A stretch of DNA of 22,845 bases from a virus. The position numbers were made by a program, and so were the translations under genes. The DNA is taken from positions 1 through 22,845 of the IMG/VR virus record IMGVR_UViG_3300037488_003250. One strand, given 5' to 3'. Positions 12,073 through 19,999 of this stretch are shown here, one piece after another; within the stretch, counting starts at the first letter, position 1, and each line of letters opens with the position of its first letter. The notes under the pieces were generated by a model. That model ran no database searches. It was not told where the DNA came from and saw nothing but the letters and a program-made list of their open reading frames with translations.

Positions 12073-12342
12073 CTACTCCTTAGATACCAATCTATTTAAA
12101 TCTTTCTTTGGATCTTCTTCTTGTTCTGGCGATAAATTAATATCATTACCAGTTACTAGTTTATTAGCAAGTTCTACGATTTCTTCATATAAATTATTGG
12201 GACCAAATATATATTTAGAAAAAATAACAGTACCTGTTAATATACCGAATATGAAAGACCAATTTATAATAATCAAAGCAATAAATAATTTAGATTCTGC
12301 AATGAAATTGGCAATACGCTCTCTAAGCATGCTCCCTCTCAT
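12073..12342 (-). CDS. Small single-span membrane protein of the lysis cassette (holin or spanin candidate)
   Basis: 89 residues. Residues about 19-44 are a hydrophobic transmembrane helix preceded by a basic, amphipathic N-terminus (RGSMLRERIANFIAESK) and followed by an acidic, polar tail with QEEDPKKD. The start (12342) overlaps the endolysin gene by 20 bases; an alternative start at 12330 would give 85 residues. Last gene of the late operon, next to the endolysin. A holin-like or membrane lysis accessory is probable, but no lipobox is seen for a spanin and the single helix could be something else. Confidence 0.6.
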   Translation of the reverse strand: MRGSMLRERIANFIAESKLFIALIIINWSFIFGILTGTVIFSKYIFGPNNLYEEIVELANKLVTGNDINLSPEQEEDPKKDLNRLVSKE

Positions 12343-12763
12343 TAAATAAATTTACCTCGGCCACCCTTCTATTAGTAAGCCCATGTGATATTTTACCCTT
12401 GATCTTATTGATTTTTAAAAATCCCATTTTAGCTCCTGTATAATCATTGTTGTTAATCTTTTGTAATAGTTGGCTACGAAGAAAATTACCACTCCCCCAG
12501 TTGTATACTAAGCTTACAAGAGCATCGAATTGATTCTGGTTGAGAGGGACTTTAACTAAAGTATTTACTGTGTTTTCAGCAATATCTGCATCTTGATCTA
12601 GCAATGCTAATGCTTCCTTTTCTGTAAGCATTGTATAAGTTTCGCCATTTTGGATAACATGACCATAACCTATTGTAGCTTTACCAGCTGGACATAAATA
12701 CTTTTTAGAAGAAAACCCTTCGTATTTTTTAATTAACTCAAGTCCTTTTGATGATATTTTCAT
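12323..12763 (-). CDS. Endolysin, T4/P22-type lysozyme (GH24)
   Basis: 146 residues, normal length for a GH24 phage lysozyme. It cleaves the peptidoglycan glycan strand to release virions. Catalytic region near the N-terminus: E15 in KKYEGF, C24 in YLCPAG (Cys or Asp is usual here) and T30 in ATIGYGH, the E-x8-(D/C)-x5-T triad of the P21/P22 group. Later conserved segments are TEKEALALL (about 57-65), NQNQFDALVSLVYNWGSGNF (about 85-105) and GLTNRRVAE-LF near the end. No signal-anchor segment is present, so a holin should be required. It starts five bases after the DUF1064 stop and overlaps the small membrane protein gene. Confidence 0.9.
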   Translation of the reverse strand: MKISSKGLELIKKYEGFSSKKYLCPAGKATIGYGHVIQNGETYTMLTEKEALALLDQDADIAENTVNTLVKVPLNQNQFDALVSLVYNWGSGNFLRSQLLQKINNNDYTGAKMGFLKINKIKGKISHGLTNRRVAEVNLFNEREHA

Positions 12764-12768
12764 GTAAA

Positions 12769-13071
12769 TTAGACTTCCATTATTTTTACAGGATAAGTAG
12801 CCTCTACCTGTTTCTTTTTCAAAATATACAAAGGGGTTTTTATCCCCTTAACATCTTCAATAGTAACAGTTTCATCTTTCCAAAAGCACAGAAAATCACA
12901 TACATACTTAACATTAGCAGGCAAATGAAAAGGTACTTGTCTTAGAAAAAACAATAATTCACCTGATTTTTCAAGTAGTCTAAGCTCTCTGTAGCGCTTG
13001 GCCTCTTTTCTCGAGGCAAACTTAATACCATCAAGTTCTGTGGGAATTGCTCTGAATTTGTGTTTTAACAC
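12769..13071 (-). CDS. DUF1064 family phage nuclease
   Basis: 100 residues, the typical size of this short family of PD-(D/E)XK-like nucleases. Visible motifs: KFRAIP with DGIKFASRKEAKRY (14-27), a central QVPFHLP strand, YVCDF with D59, and EDVKG with D73 and K75, followed by TPLYILKKK (79-87), the signature order of the family. Such proteins are thought to cut branched DNA or act as phage endonucleases. Its ATG shares one base with the stop of the 240-residue gene and it sits directly ahead of the endolysin, an odd place for a nuclease. It may resolve junctions for packaging. Confidence 0.8.
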   Translation of the reverse strand: MLKHKFRAIPTELDGIKFASRKEAKRYRELRLLEKSGELLFFLRQVPFHLPANVKYVCDFLCFWKDETVTIEDVKGIKTPLYILKKKQVEATYPVKIMEV

Positions 13072-13793
13072 TACAAGCTAATCTCAAGTTTAATTTGTCT
13101 ATTCCCCATAGGCTTGTCCGAATCTCTATCCAGATAATTCTTAATATTTTGGAAAACTTTATAAGTAATACGATTCGCTAACTCATCAGACAAATCATTA
13201 CATTCCTCATGCTCTTCATGTTTATTTTCTCCTTCCATATTTGATCTCATAAAGTCAAATACAGGCGAAATATTAAACATGTTATTATCTATTTGTCTTG
13301 GCTTTTTAGAGGCAATAGTTTTTTCGCTCTTAGAATCTTCTAAAATTGGATTTATACTACGAGCATCATAAGGTTTATCCATCTTAGGAAAACGCTTTAC
13401 CATAATTTCTTTGTGTTCAATCATTTTAGGTAGATTAAAGCTATTTTTATTTTGTTTATCTAAAAATGAATGAATAAGCCCATCAATTGATTTTTCATGA
13501 CCACTCATAACTTTAGGCATAGCAATCCCTTTAATTAATGGGTTCGCTGTACGAGTATTATAAGGTTGTGCAGTTTGAGGAAAGCGTCTAACCATATTTT
13601 CTTTGCGTTCAGCTATTTTAGGCAAATTAAAACTATTCTTAGGTTGCTTATCTAAAAATGATCCCGCAATTTCTTTCATATCACTTTCATGAGATTTCAT
13701 AAATTTGGGCATAGATATCCCTTCAACAAGCGGATTCTTCGTTTTTTTCTCGATTATCTTGCGTCTTATCGCGAATTCTTTAGCTCCTACCAT
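13071..13793 (-). CDS. Hypothetical virion-associated protein with 64-residue repeats
   Basis: 240 residues. Residues 20-83 and 84-147 are two copies of a repeat with a 64-residue period; each contains NPL-x-x-GI-x-MPK, SFLDKQ-x-KNSFNLPK and a VKRFP-like stretch, then a PY-N/D-x-R-x-x-NP boundary. A third copy begins at 148 (NPIL) and decays. The remainder (160-240) is basic with an HEEHEE patch near 196. It lies between the 710-residue protein and DUF1064. Repeats in a late gene suggest a virion or assembly protein, but no family is recognised. Confidence 0.65.
   Translation of the reverse strand: MVGAKEFAIRRKIIEKKTKNPLVEGISMPKFMKSHESDMKEIAGSFLDKQPKNSFNLPKIAERKENMVRRFPQTAQPYNTRTANPLIKGIAMPKVMSGHEKSIDGLIHSFLDKQNKNSFNLPKMIEHKEIMVKRFPKMDKPYDARSINPILEDSKSEKTIASKKPRQIDNNMFNISPVFDFMRSNMEGENKHEEHEECNDLSDELANRITYKVFQNIKNYLDRDSDKPMGNRQIKLEISL
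13353..13736 (-). repeat. Two tandem copies of a 192-bp coding repeat
   Basis: The two copies encode residues 20-83 and 84-147 of the 240-residue protein, plus the start of a third. The DNA copies have diverged, so it is an old duplication. Confidence 0.75.
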
Positions 13794-13840
13794 GATTTAT
13801 TACCTATTTATCTATTTAGTCGTTTTGAAATTACTCATCA

Positions 13841-15973
13841 TTATTTCGGATTCCAAAAAGCAGCACGCTGAGCATCAGGTACTCTTGTGAATTGTCCTTG
13901 ATATGTTTTCCAATCCTCAGACCCAAAGTATTCTCTACCAAGCCTCGCATTATCAGCCAAGAAGTCAGCTTCTGAGGGATAATTTCTATAAGCATACTGT
14001 TGATATTTATTCATTCGATTAAATTGTTCCATTGGACTCGCTGCCTTCTTTAAAGCATCTAATCTTGCTGCTTCCTCCGATGCTTTTTGTGCCAAGTTTG
14101 CATCCCAAGCTTTATTATAACCAGCATGTCTTGCAGAAGAATCTCTGGCTGCCTGACCCCAAATTTGCGAATAATTTCCGGCTGCTTGCACCTCTTTTTC
14201 AGCTGCTGCTAATTTAGCTCTTGCCGCCTCTACTCTCTTCCAATTAGCATCAGAGTTGCCACTCTTGGATCCAGTAGTATTCCACCAGTTAGTAGCTTCA
14301 TCAGACTCCCTAGTAGCATCAAGGAACCTTTGATTCATTAAATCATTGCCTCTTTGTTTTTCAAATACTCCTAATTGCCCATATAAATCATTTATTGTTT
14401 TGTCTCTAGTATCTAACTCTGCTCTACGTGCAACGTTTTCTTTTTGTAACTCACTATAATTAGTATTTAATGCTGCTAATTGATCTAGACCTATCCCTCT
14501 GTTACTCAACCCCCTAAATACATCGCCTAAAGCTCCACTTCTAGCATTTCCTGCAATTACCCCTTTCATGTGAGGCCATTCCCAAGCAGCTTCGTTTTGA
14601 TAGTTTTTATACAAATCTTCATTTTCAGCTTGTTCATTCCCCCATTTAGTAGAACCTAGCTTATTCATATCCCTAATCTTACTAAGTGTATCGCCAAACT
14701 CTTTTTGCCCCTGATCTCCATAGAGACCCAACTGCCGAAGATTAGAAAGTTGGCCTTGGTGCCCTAAGGTTAATTCAGATTTCAGTGACTCTTGTAGCAA
14801 TTTATTTCTCTCTTCAAGAGTAGCCTTTGAAACTTCTCTAGCTCTTCTTTCCGCTTCCCTCATATGTTGTGGCGATCCGTATTGATTAGCTCGAATAAAT
14901 TGATTATTAATAGCGGCTAAATCTTTTTTTAATTTCTGTTTAGCCTCGGACTCAAGGCCTTCAACGGCACCACGCATTCTCTCCGGTACTGCTTCCTCAG
15001 CTCTTTGTCCAACACCCCTATCCGTCATTAATTGTCTAAGTAACGCTTTGCGTTGGTCATAAGAAGTATCTTTAAATTTAGGATTGACAGCTTCTAAAGT
15101 ACTGTGCGAGGCTAATATTTCCGGAGGAAGGTTTGCTACTAATTGCCCCTTATATGTAGATGGTGCAGTTCTTGCTTCGCCCCAGCTTCCTACCGGCGCA
15201 GATACATCTACACCGTATGCTCTAAGAGCTTGCAAGCCCTCTTTTCCCGACTGAGCTTGAATGTCCGGGTGCGATGATCCCATATCCGCACTTATAGGCC
15301 CAAGAGCTTCCCGTAGTTTTGCCATTCGGTTATATGGCGCAGCGGCCTCTTCGTTAAATTGATTTCTTTGAGCTTGATTAACTAAATTAGTATACCCATG
15401 CTTCTGAGCACCAAATTGCTCAAGCGTTCCGGTTAAACCCTCTCTACGAGCTTCTTTTTGAGCTTGTAATGCTTGAAGAGTTCTTACAAGCTGTTCATTA
15501 CTCGACTGTTCTAAAACCCCACTTGCTCGACCTATATCTCCAAGCTCTCCTGAAGCTTCACGTAGCCCCATTTGAACATCTCTTTGACCCTTACCTCTAA
15601 ACCTATCAATTCTTGGGTCGTATGACTCTCTAAATTGTTTACGCAAAGCACCTAGTATCCTATTGTCGCTAAAATCTTGTTGCCGTTGTCCTAACATCTC
15701 CAGTTGACGAGTTGGATCAATCCCTGCATTAGAACGATTTAAGACAGTCTCTAATTTTCGTGAGTATGGAGCTGGTTTTTTAGCAAAGTCTTCCTTTAAA
15801 GTTCTTGCTCTTTGGGTAAGGCTAGACATTGGAGCTACTGTTTGCCCCCTATATACTGGATAACTTAATCCTGAAAGTCTCGCTTGATCTTTAGCTAAAA
15901 TTTTTGCCGCTTCATCAAGAAGTTCTTGAGGTGCCAAATCAGAACCATATCCCCTTCCATATTCACTACCCAT
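13841..15973 (-). CDS. Large virion protein, helical, Gln/Arg/Ala rich
   Basis: 710 residues, predicted mostly helical and coiled-coil with many Gln, Arg, Ala and Glu. Near the N-terminus is YPVYRGQTVAPMSSLTQRA (38-56), a pattern (Y-x-G-Q-x-V-A-x-x-S/T-x-L) I associate with structural proteins of short-tailed phages. Aromatic-rich segments occur near the C-terminus (about 655-700, YQQYAYRNYPSEADF; EYFGSEDWKTYQGQF). There is no signal peptide or transmembrane segment. It is in the late operon between another large virion protein and the repeat protein. It is likely an internal, neck or tail component. The function is inferred from position and that motif. Confidence 0.65.
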   Translation of the reverse strand: MGSEYGRGYGSDLAPQELLDEAAKILAKDQARLSGLSYPVYRGQTVAPMSSLTQRARTLKEDFAKKPAPYSRKLETVLNRSNAGIDPTRQLEMLGQRQQDFSDNRILGALRKQFRESYDPRIDRFRGKGQRDVQMGLREASGELGDIGRASGVLEQSSNEQLVRTLQALQAQKEARREGLTGTLEQFGAQKHGYTNLVNQAQRNQFNEEAAAPYNRMAKLREALGPISADMGSSHPDIQAQSGKEGLQALRAYGVDVSAPVGSWGEARTAPSTYKGQLVANLPPEILASHSTLEAVNPKFKDTSYDQRKALLRQLMTDRGVGQRAEEAVPERMRGAVEGLESEAKQKLKKDLAAINNQFIRANQYGSPQHMREAERRAREVSKATLEERNKLLQESLKSELTLGHQGQLSNLRQLGLYGDQGQKEFGDTLSKIRDMNKLGSTKWGNEQAENEDLYKNYQNEAAWEWPHMKGVIAGNARSGALGDVFRGLSNRGIGLDQLAALNTNYSELQKENVARRAELDTRDKTINDLYGQLGVFEKQRGNDLMNQRFLDATRESDEATNWWNTTGSKSGNSDANWKRVEAARAKLAAAEKEVQAAGNYSQIWGQAARDSSARHAGYNKAWDANLAQKASEEAARLDALKKAASPMEQFNRMNKYQQYAYRNYPSEADFLADNARLGREYFGSEDWKTYQGQFTRVPDAQRAAFWNPK

Positions 15974-15982
15974 ACTAACCTC

Positions 15983-17527
15983 TTATTTTAAATAACTTGC
16001 TAACGATTTAGCCTTTGGCGGTAACTTATTGATTATACTACCTTTATGCTTACGTATTTTTTTTAAACCCATATCTAATTTTTTTGCACCGGCAGTATTA
16101 TTGCCGTCTCCTAAATGAGCTACGACATCAGCAGGGATAACATACTCACCGTCAGAAAGCAGAGCTTGTATTTTATCATCTTGTCCGTTAGTGTCCCCTG
16201 CTATATAACGCCCTAGTCCTGAGGGATATTCCATTTCTTCGGCTTCATACATCATATTAGGAAGTATTGAACCGCCTTTTTTATAAGGTATAGGTTCGCC
16301 GCTAAATTCAGGATTATTATAATAACTTAGCCATTTACCATGCTTTTTATATTCTTCTGGAGTATTACTTTTTCGATACATAGGTTCGATATTACCTAGC
16401 CGCTCTTCTGGCAAGAACTTTTGACGAGCGATCCTTCTTCTCATCTGTTCTTCTGCCAGCAAATTAGCTTCCATACCAGCTCTATCAGCAGGGCTTAATC
16501 TAAGCGCCCTTTCTAAACGTTTTTGTTCATCCGCTAGTTGTTCTGGTGTTTTTTCTTTCTTTTCCTTTGGTCGGTTCATCAATTGGCCACCAACCGATGC
16601 TAAAGTCAAAAGATTTTCAGGTTTAGTCAGAAAGTCTTTACTGTTTCCTAGTAATTTATCAGTAAAACCCATTTCTCCTTGAGGATTAGTAATGCTAGAA
16701 GCGAGAGCACTTTGGGGAGAGCTACTCGCGCCCATATAACTACTCATATTATTCTCTCCAGGAGCAAGTAATCTTTCACCTCCAGACATGTTGCCCAAAC
16801 CTAAAGAGGGTAATATAGCATTAACATTGCCATACTTAGTAAGTGCATGTCCAACATTTGTAGCTCCCATTGCGTTAGCTCCAGTGCCAATTAAACCAGC
16901 AACAGTAGGTAATGCAGCTCCCATTCCAAAACCCCGAAGAGCTGATTGTCCTGCATCCTTCCTACCTCGTATTTTTGATCCTGCTGCCCCTCCTAATGCT
17001 CCACCTATCATTCCGCCAACTCCTGGCAAAATCATATTACCTAATACAACGCCCGCTGCTGGCCCAACTACGCTTTTAAACCATTTCTTTGGATTAGAAA
17101 AAAGCCCAAATTGCGGCAATCCAGTTTTAGGATTAATCGTCCCGCTACCGCCCATATCTTTTAATATCATAGCTTCTAGCGGGTTTATATGAGCTAATAT
17201 AGTGTCTTCACCCTTTCCTTGTTTTCTAATCATCTCAGCTAACATTGGATAAGGGCTATTTTCTGCTTTATTTTTTTTCTTTTTCACAGCTCCGCCATCA
17301 GCATAACTTACTGTATTGGGATTTTGTCTATTAGTATTAACAGCAGGAAATGATTGAGATGGCGGAGTGGGATAAGGGGCATTATTACCCATCATATTAG
17401 ATAGTACATTCCCTTGAGCATAAGGATTCTGCCCATAAGAATTTTGCGGCATTTGATTAAGATATGTATCTGTATTTAATGGCATAACCGTATTTTGATA
17501 ACCATTATTAAATCTTGTATCAAACAT
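15983..17527 (-). CDS. Phage structural protein with Gly-rich hydrophobic region and DGEYVIPADVV motif
   Basis: 514 residues from ATG 17527, chosen because GAGGAG lies four bases upstream; an upstream frame (to 17563) has no such site. The first 60 residues are Asn/Gln/Pro/Tyr-rich and disordered, followed by ADGGAVKKKK. Residues about 80-140 contain LAHINPLEAMILKDMGG and GTINPKTGLPQFG. A Gly/Ala hydrophobic stretch (about 155-190) could insert into membrane. The C-terminus has ALLSDGEYVIPADVVAHLGDG (about 455-475) and a basic end, both recurrent in podovirus-like and marine phage structural proteins. A role in ejection or tail assembly is likely. The start overlaps the 95-residue gene by eight bases. 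Confidence 0.75.
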   Translation of the reverse strand: MFDTRFNNGYQNTVMPLNTDTYLNQMPQNSYGQNPYAQGNVLSNMMGNNAPYPTPPSQSFPAVNTNRQNPNTVSYADGGAVKKKKNKAENSPYPMLAEMIRKQGKGEDTILAHINPLEAMILKDMGGSGTINPKTGLPQFGLFSNPKKWFKSVVGPAAGVVLGNMILPGVGGMIGGALGGAAGSKIRGRKDAGQSALRGFGMGAALPTVAGLIGTGANAMGATNVGHALTKYGNVNAILPSLGLGNMSGGERLLAPGENNMSSYMGASSSPQSALASSITNPQGEMGFTDKLLGNSKDFLTKPENLLTLASVGGQLMNRPKEKKEKTPEQLADEQKRLERALRLSPADRAGMEANLLAEEQMRRRIARQKFLPEERLGNIEPMYRKSNTPEEYKKHGKWLSYYNNPEFSGEPIPYKKGGSILPNMMYEAEEMEYPSGLGRYIAGDTNGQDDKIQALLSDGEYVIPADVVAHLGDGNNTAGAKKLDMGLKKIRKHKGSIINKLPPKAKSLASYLK

Positions 17528-17807
17528 TTTGCTCCTCTTCTGGATTAGTTTCATTATTAACAATTAAATAGACGATCTTCGCCCATTCTTGCCAGTCCTT
17601 AAAGTCTTCTTTTTTAGTCCCTTGAACAATAGAAAACGGCGAAGGAACACTACTACGTGCAAAAACACCGGTTCCAACTACGGCAGCTCCCCATTCTTGC
17701 CATTTATTTTCATCTTGTAGAAGGGGTAGAAACGCATTAGGGCGATCAGATACTAAAGTAGCTGCCCAATTGTTTAAAGTTATATACTCTGGCCAAATTA
17801 CTAACAT
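17520..17807 (-). CDS. Small hypothetical late protein, 95 residues
   Basis: Aromatic-rich protein with repeated Trp: residues 5, 14, 36, 39, 71 and 74 approximately, including KWQEWGAAVVG and KDWQEWAKIVY. An ARSSVPSPFSIVQG segment lies in the middle and the tail is acidic. The ATG overlaps the TAA of the stabilisation protein gene by one base (TAATG), so it is coupled. Small proteins at this position are common after gp10-like genes in short-tailed phages; I recall no function. It may stabilise the tail hub. Confidence 0.7.
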   Translation of the reverse strand: MLVIWPEYITLNNWAATLVSDRPNAFLPLLQDENKWQEWGAAVVGTGVFARSSVPSPFSIVQGTKKEDFKDWQEWAKIVYLIVNNETNPEEEQNV

Positions 17808-19369
17808 TATCTTGCATCCCCCATACCGAGTAATAGTATTATGTGTCCCACTTCAAAATTATCTATCGATCTAAATGTAAGGCTCATATTGCGCCCTTGC
17901 ACTCTCATATCAAGTTTGCCTGTATCCCTTGAAAATTGTACCGGTGCACTAGTAACTACTGGACTTTGAGCATATTCTTGCGTATTAACTAGAACCTCAA
18001 ATCTATCCGGTACTCCAGCTGTAGTTACAAAATCAGGTTCTATTCTTTGCAAATCTACCCATCTATTAATGAATTGAGACGGCATTGAACCTCTATTTGG
18101 TTTGGGTGGAAATGCTACCCATGAAAATATAGGAGTAGTAAAAGATGAAGGAATAGGTGTTGGATTGTCAGCGCCTCCTGAAAACCCATTTTCTATAACA
18201 CCAACTTCATGTCTCCAAATATTATTTGTGCCTAAATCGTTAACAAGAAATTTTCCATAGGTACTCATAAAACCAAAGTCAGGAGAAAATACGCCCGCAG
18301 TTCTAGAAATAGCCGTATCGTACCAAAAGTTCTCTCTTTTGTTGTAAACTATGGCTCTTGAATTGTCTCCAAGAACTCCTTTTACTGGGTAAAACCACCA
18401 TATTTCACCATATTTTGTATTCTTTACGCCAAAAACTTGCTGGCGTCTTTCCATATCTATATTATCGTAAAAATAATTTAGATTCATTCGGTTATCCATT
18501 TCTTGAACAATGCCGTTATAAACAAAAAATCTATCAGTCCCAGGCCAGAAAAATAGCCCATCATACTCAACTACGCATTTACTAGATAAAATAGAAGAGC
18601 TAGTAGATATCACGTCATTTTTAAAAAGTACGGCGTCACCACCTATGTTTGTCGTGCGTACTACAGAGGATAATGTCCAAAAAAGAAGAGAAGGACTATT
18701 AGAACCACCACGAATTGGACGACCATAAATCACTTTGTCTTTCGATATTGTCAAAGACCCGCTGTCTCCCCCTTCAAAAATAAAAGGATTAGCTGATTGG
18801 CTATATTGAACCAGACCATTAGAGCCATATAAAAAAAGATAAGGTGCAGCAAAACATAAACCGCCGTTAATTAGAGGATTTACCCCCTGAAGAACATTCT
18901 GGTCAACAGGGCCATTAAGGGCTTGATTAATTTCTTTTCTAAAAAATTCAGATGCAGAATTTTGGGTTATATCAAGCGCATTATTAGTTTTCATAAATAC
19001 TATGAAAGCTTTACTAGATCCTTTGTCAATAACAGTTTCCGTCTCCCACAAAACTGTTGGAGGGAATGCAGCATTTAATAAATTATTATTAGCTGCGAAT
19101 ACCCAATCAGGGGAATTAATTTGAGCAGCAAGCCCTTGTTCACTACAAAGAAAAATTAAAATTCCCCCTCGTTCCCAAGGAAAAATTGTTAAACTAGTAA
19201 CTCTCTCAGCACCATATATGGTAGTTGTCCCTTTCATTCCTCCTATCTTTTTGACTTTTCCTCGTTGGAATCTAATCCATTGTCCATCAATGCAATACTC
19301 GGATTGAAACGAAGTACCATCTCTTTGAATACCAGGGCTATATATTAATGGGTAAAGATTAGCTGTCAT
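17807..19369 (-). CDS. Packaged-DNA stabilisation protein, P22 gp10-like tail hub
   Basis: 520 residues, similar to P22 gp10 (472 residues), the hub that closes the portal channel after packaging. The N-terminal signature SPGIQRDGTSFQSEYCIDGQ, then WIRFQRGKVKKIGGM (about 30-45), is the hallmark of the family. The rest is beta-rich with blocks such as LFWTLSSVVRTT, YDGLFFWPGTDRFFVYNG and ENFWYDTAISRTAGVFS, consistent with beta-propeller-like repeats. A C-terminal domain carries the strand TGKLDMRVQGRNMSLTFRS. It is coupled on both sides by TAATG overlaps, with the adaptor upstream and the 95-residue protein downstream. Confidence 0.85.
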   Translation of the reverse strand: MTANLYPLIYSPGIQRDGTSFQSEYCIDGQWIRFQRGKVKKIGGMKGTTTIYGAERVTSLTIFPWERGGILIFLCSEQGLAAQINSPDWVFAANNNLLNAAFPPTVLWETETVIDKGSSKAFIVFMKTNNALDITQNSASEFFRKEINQALNGPVDQNVLQGVNPLINGGLCFAAPYLFLYGSNGLVQYSQSANPFIFEGGDSGSLTISKDKVIYGRPIRGGSNSPSLLFWTLSSVVRTTNIGGDAVLFKNDVISTSSSILSSKCVVEYDGLFFWPGTDRFFVYNGIVQEMDNRMNLNYFYDNIDMERRQQVFGVKNTKYGEIWWFYPVKGVLGDNSRAIVYNKRENFWYDTAISRTAGVFSPDFGFMSTYGKFLVNDLGTNNIWRHEVGVIENGFSGGADNPTPIPSSFTTPIFSWVAFPPKPNRGSMPSQFINRWVDLQRIEPDFVTTAGVPDRFEVLVNTQEYAQSPVVTSAPVQFSRDTGKLDMRVQGRNMSLTFRSIDNFEVGHIILLLGMGDAR

Positions 19370-19998
19370 TAGTCTTTATCCCTCTTTGAAATACGATCAG
19401 TGTAGAGTTTTTGCGCATCTTTGTTTACGCTCTGCAAAGCACGACTATATAAAGCTTCAAACACCTGTACACGTTCGTCATCTTTTAAAAATGGGATTGT
19501 TTCAAGCAGACAAGCATATAAAAGCAAACTCGGATATCTTAAAGTTAAAAAGTTTTCAGGGTTTTGGGCATTAAATAAAGGCAGTGCAAGATAAATCAAT
19601 TGCAGCGGATATGCGTAATCAGGAGTAGGAGCAAAGAAAAAATTATTATACTCTAATGCATTAGCATAAAATTCTGGCGTTCCTGTCAGCACTGACTTTG
19701 GCCAATAGCTTCTACAAAACTCTAAACTTCTTAGCAGCAAAAAAGATGTAGGAGCTGGATTTAATCTATCATCAATTATACTAAAGCTAACTGTTTCTTT
19801 CCAATCTGCCGGCTTTGCTAGTAATGGATTGTTTATTACCAAGTTCCCGTTTAAAACTTTTTCAAATCCTATACTTTTTGCTTCTGAATAAATTCGATTC
19901 ACTCCTTGATTAATAAAATCAGGAATCTGGTCGATAAAAAATTGATCGGTCCTATTTGAGTAATTTTGTATTTGAAGACGTAGAGAATTATAATTCAT
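19369..19998 (-). CDS. Head-tail adaptor protein (SU10/P22 gp4-type)
   Basis: 209 residues. It should bind the portal and join it to the tail hub. Pattern: an N-terminal helix (NYNSLRLQIQNYSNRTD), IPDFINQGVNRIY (about 25-37), a beta segment with ADWKETVSFSI, a central region with GTPEFYANALEYNNFFFAPTPDYAYPLQLIYLALP (about 101-135, broken here), and NPENFLTLRYPSLLLYACLLET (about 142-163), then helices ending NKDAQKLYTDR. These are the hallmarks of phage adaptor proteins. It is followed directly by the gp10-like gene through a TAATG overlap and preceded by the 711-residue gene with a one-base gap. Confidence 0.8.
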   Translation of the reverse strand: MNYNSLRLQIQNYSNRTDQFFIDQIPDFINQGVNRIYSEAKSIGFEKVLNGNLVINNPLLAKPADWKETVSFSIIDDRLNPAPTSFLLLRSLEFCRSYWPKSVLTGTPEFYANALEYNNFFFAPTPDYAYPLQLIYLALPLFNAQNPENFLTLRYPSLLLYACLLETIPFLKDDERVQVFEALYSRALQSVNKDAQKLYTDRISKRDKD

Positions 19999-19999
19999 G

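Noticed and set aside
13689-13890. Two plus-strand frames opposite the junction of the 240- and 710-residue genes
   Set aside because: Short, without ribosome-binding sites, and antisense to coupled late genes.
16788-17192. 134-residue Pro/Ala-rich plus-strand frame
   Set aside because: It is the complement of the Gly-rich part of the 514-residue virion protein; composition explains the open frame.
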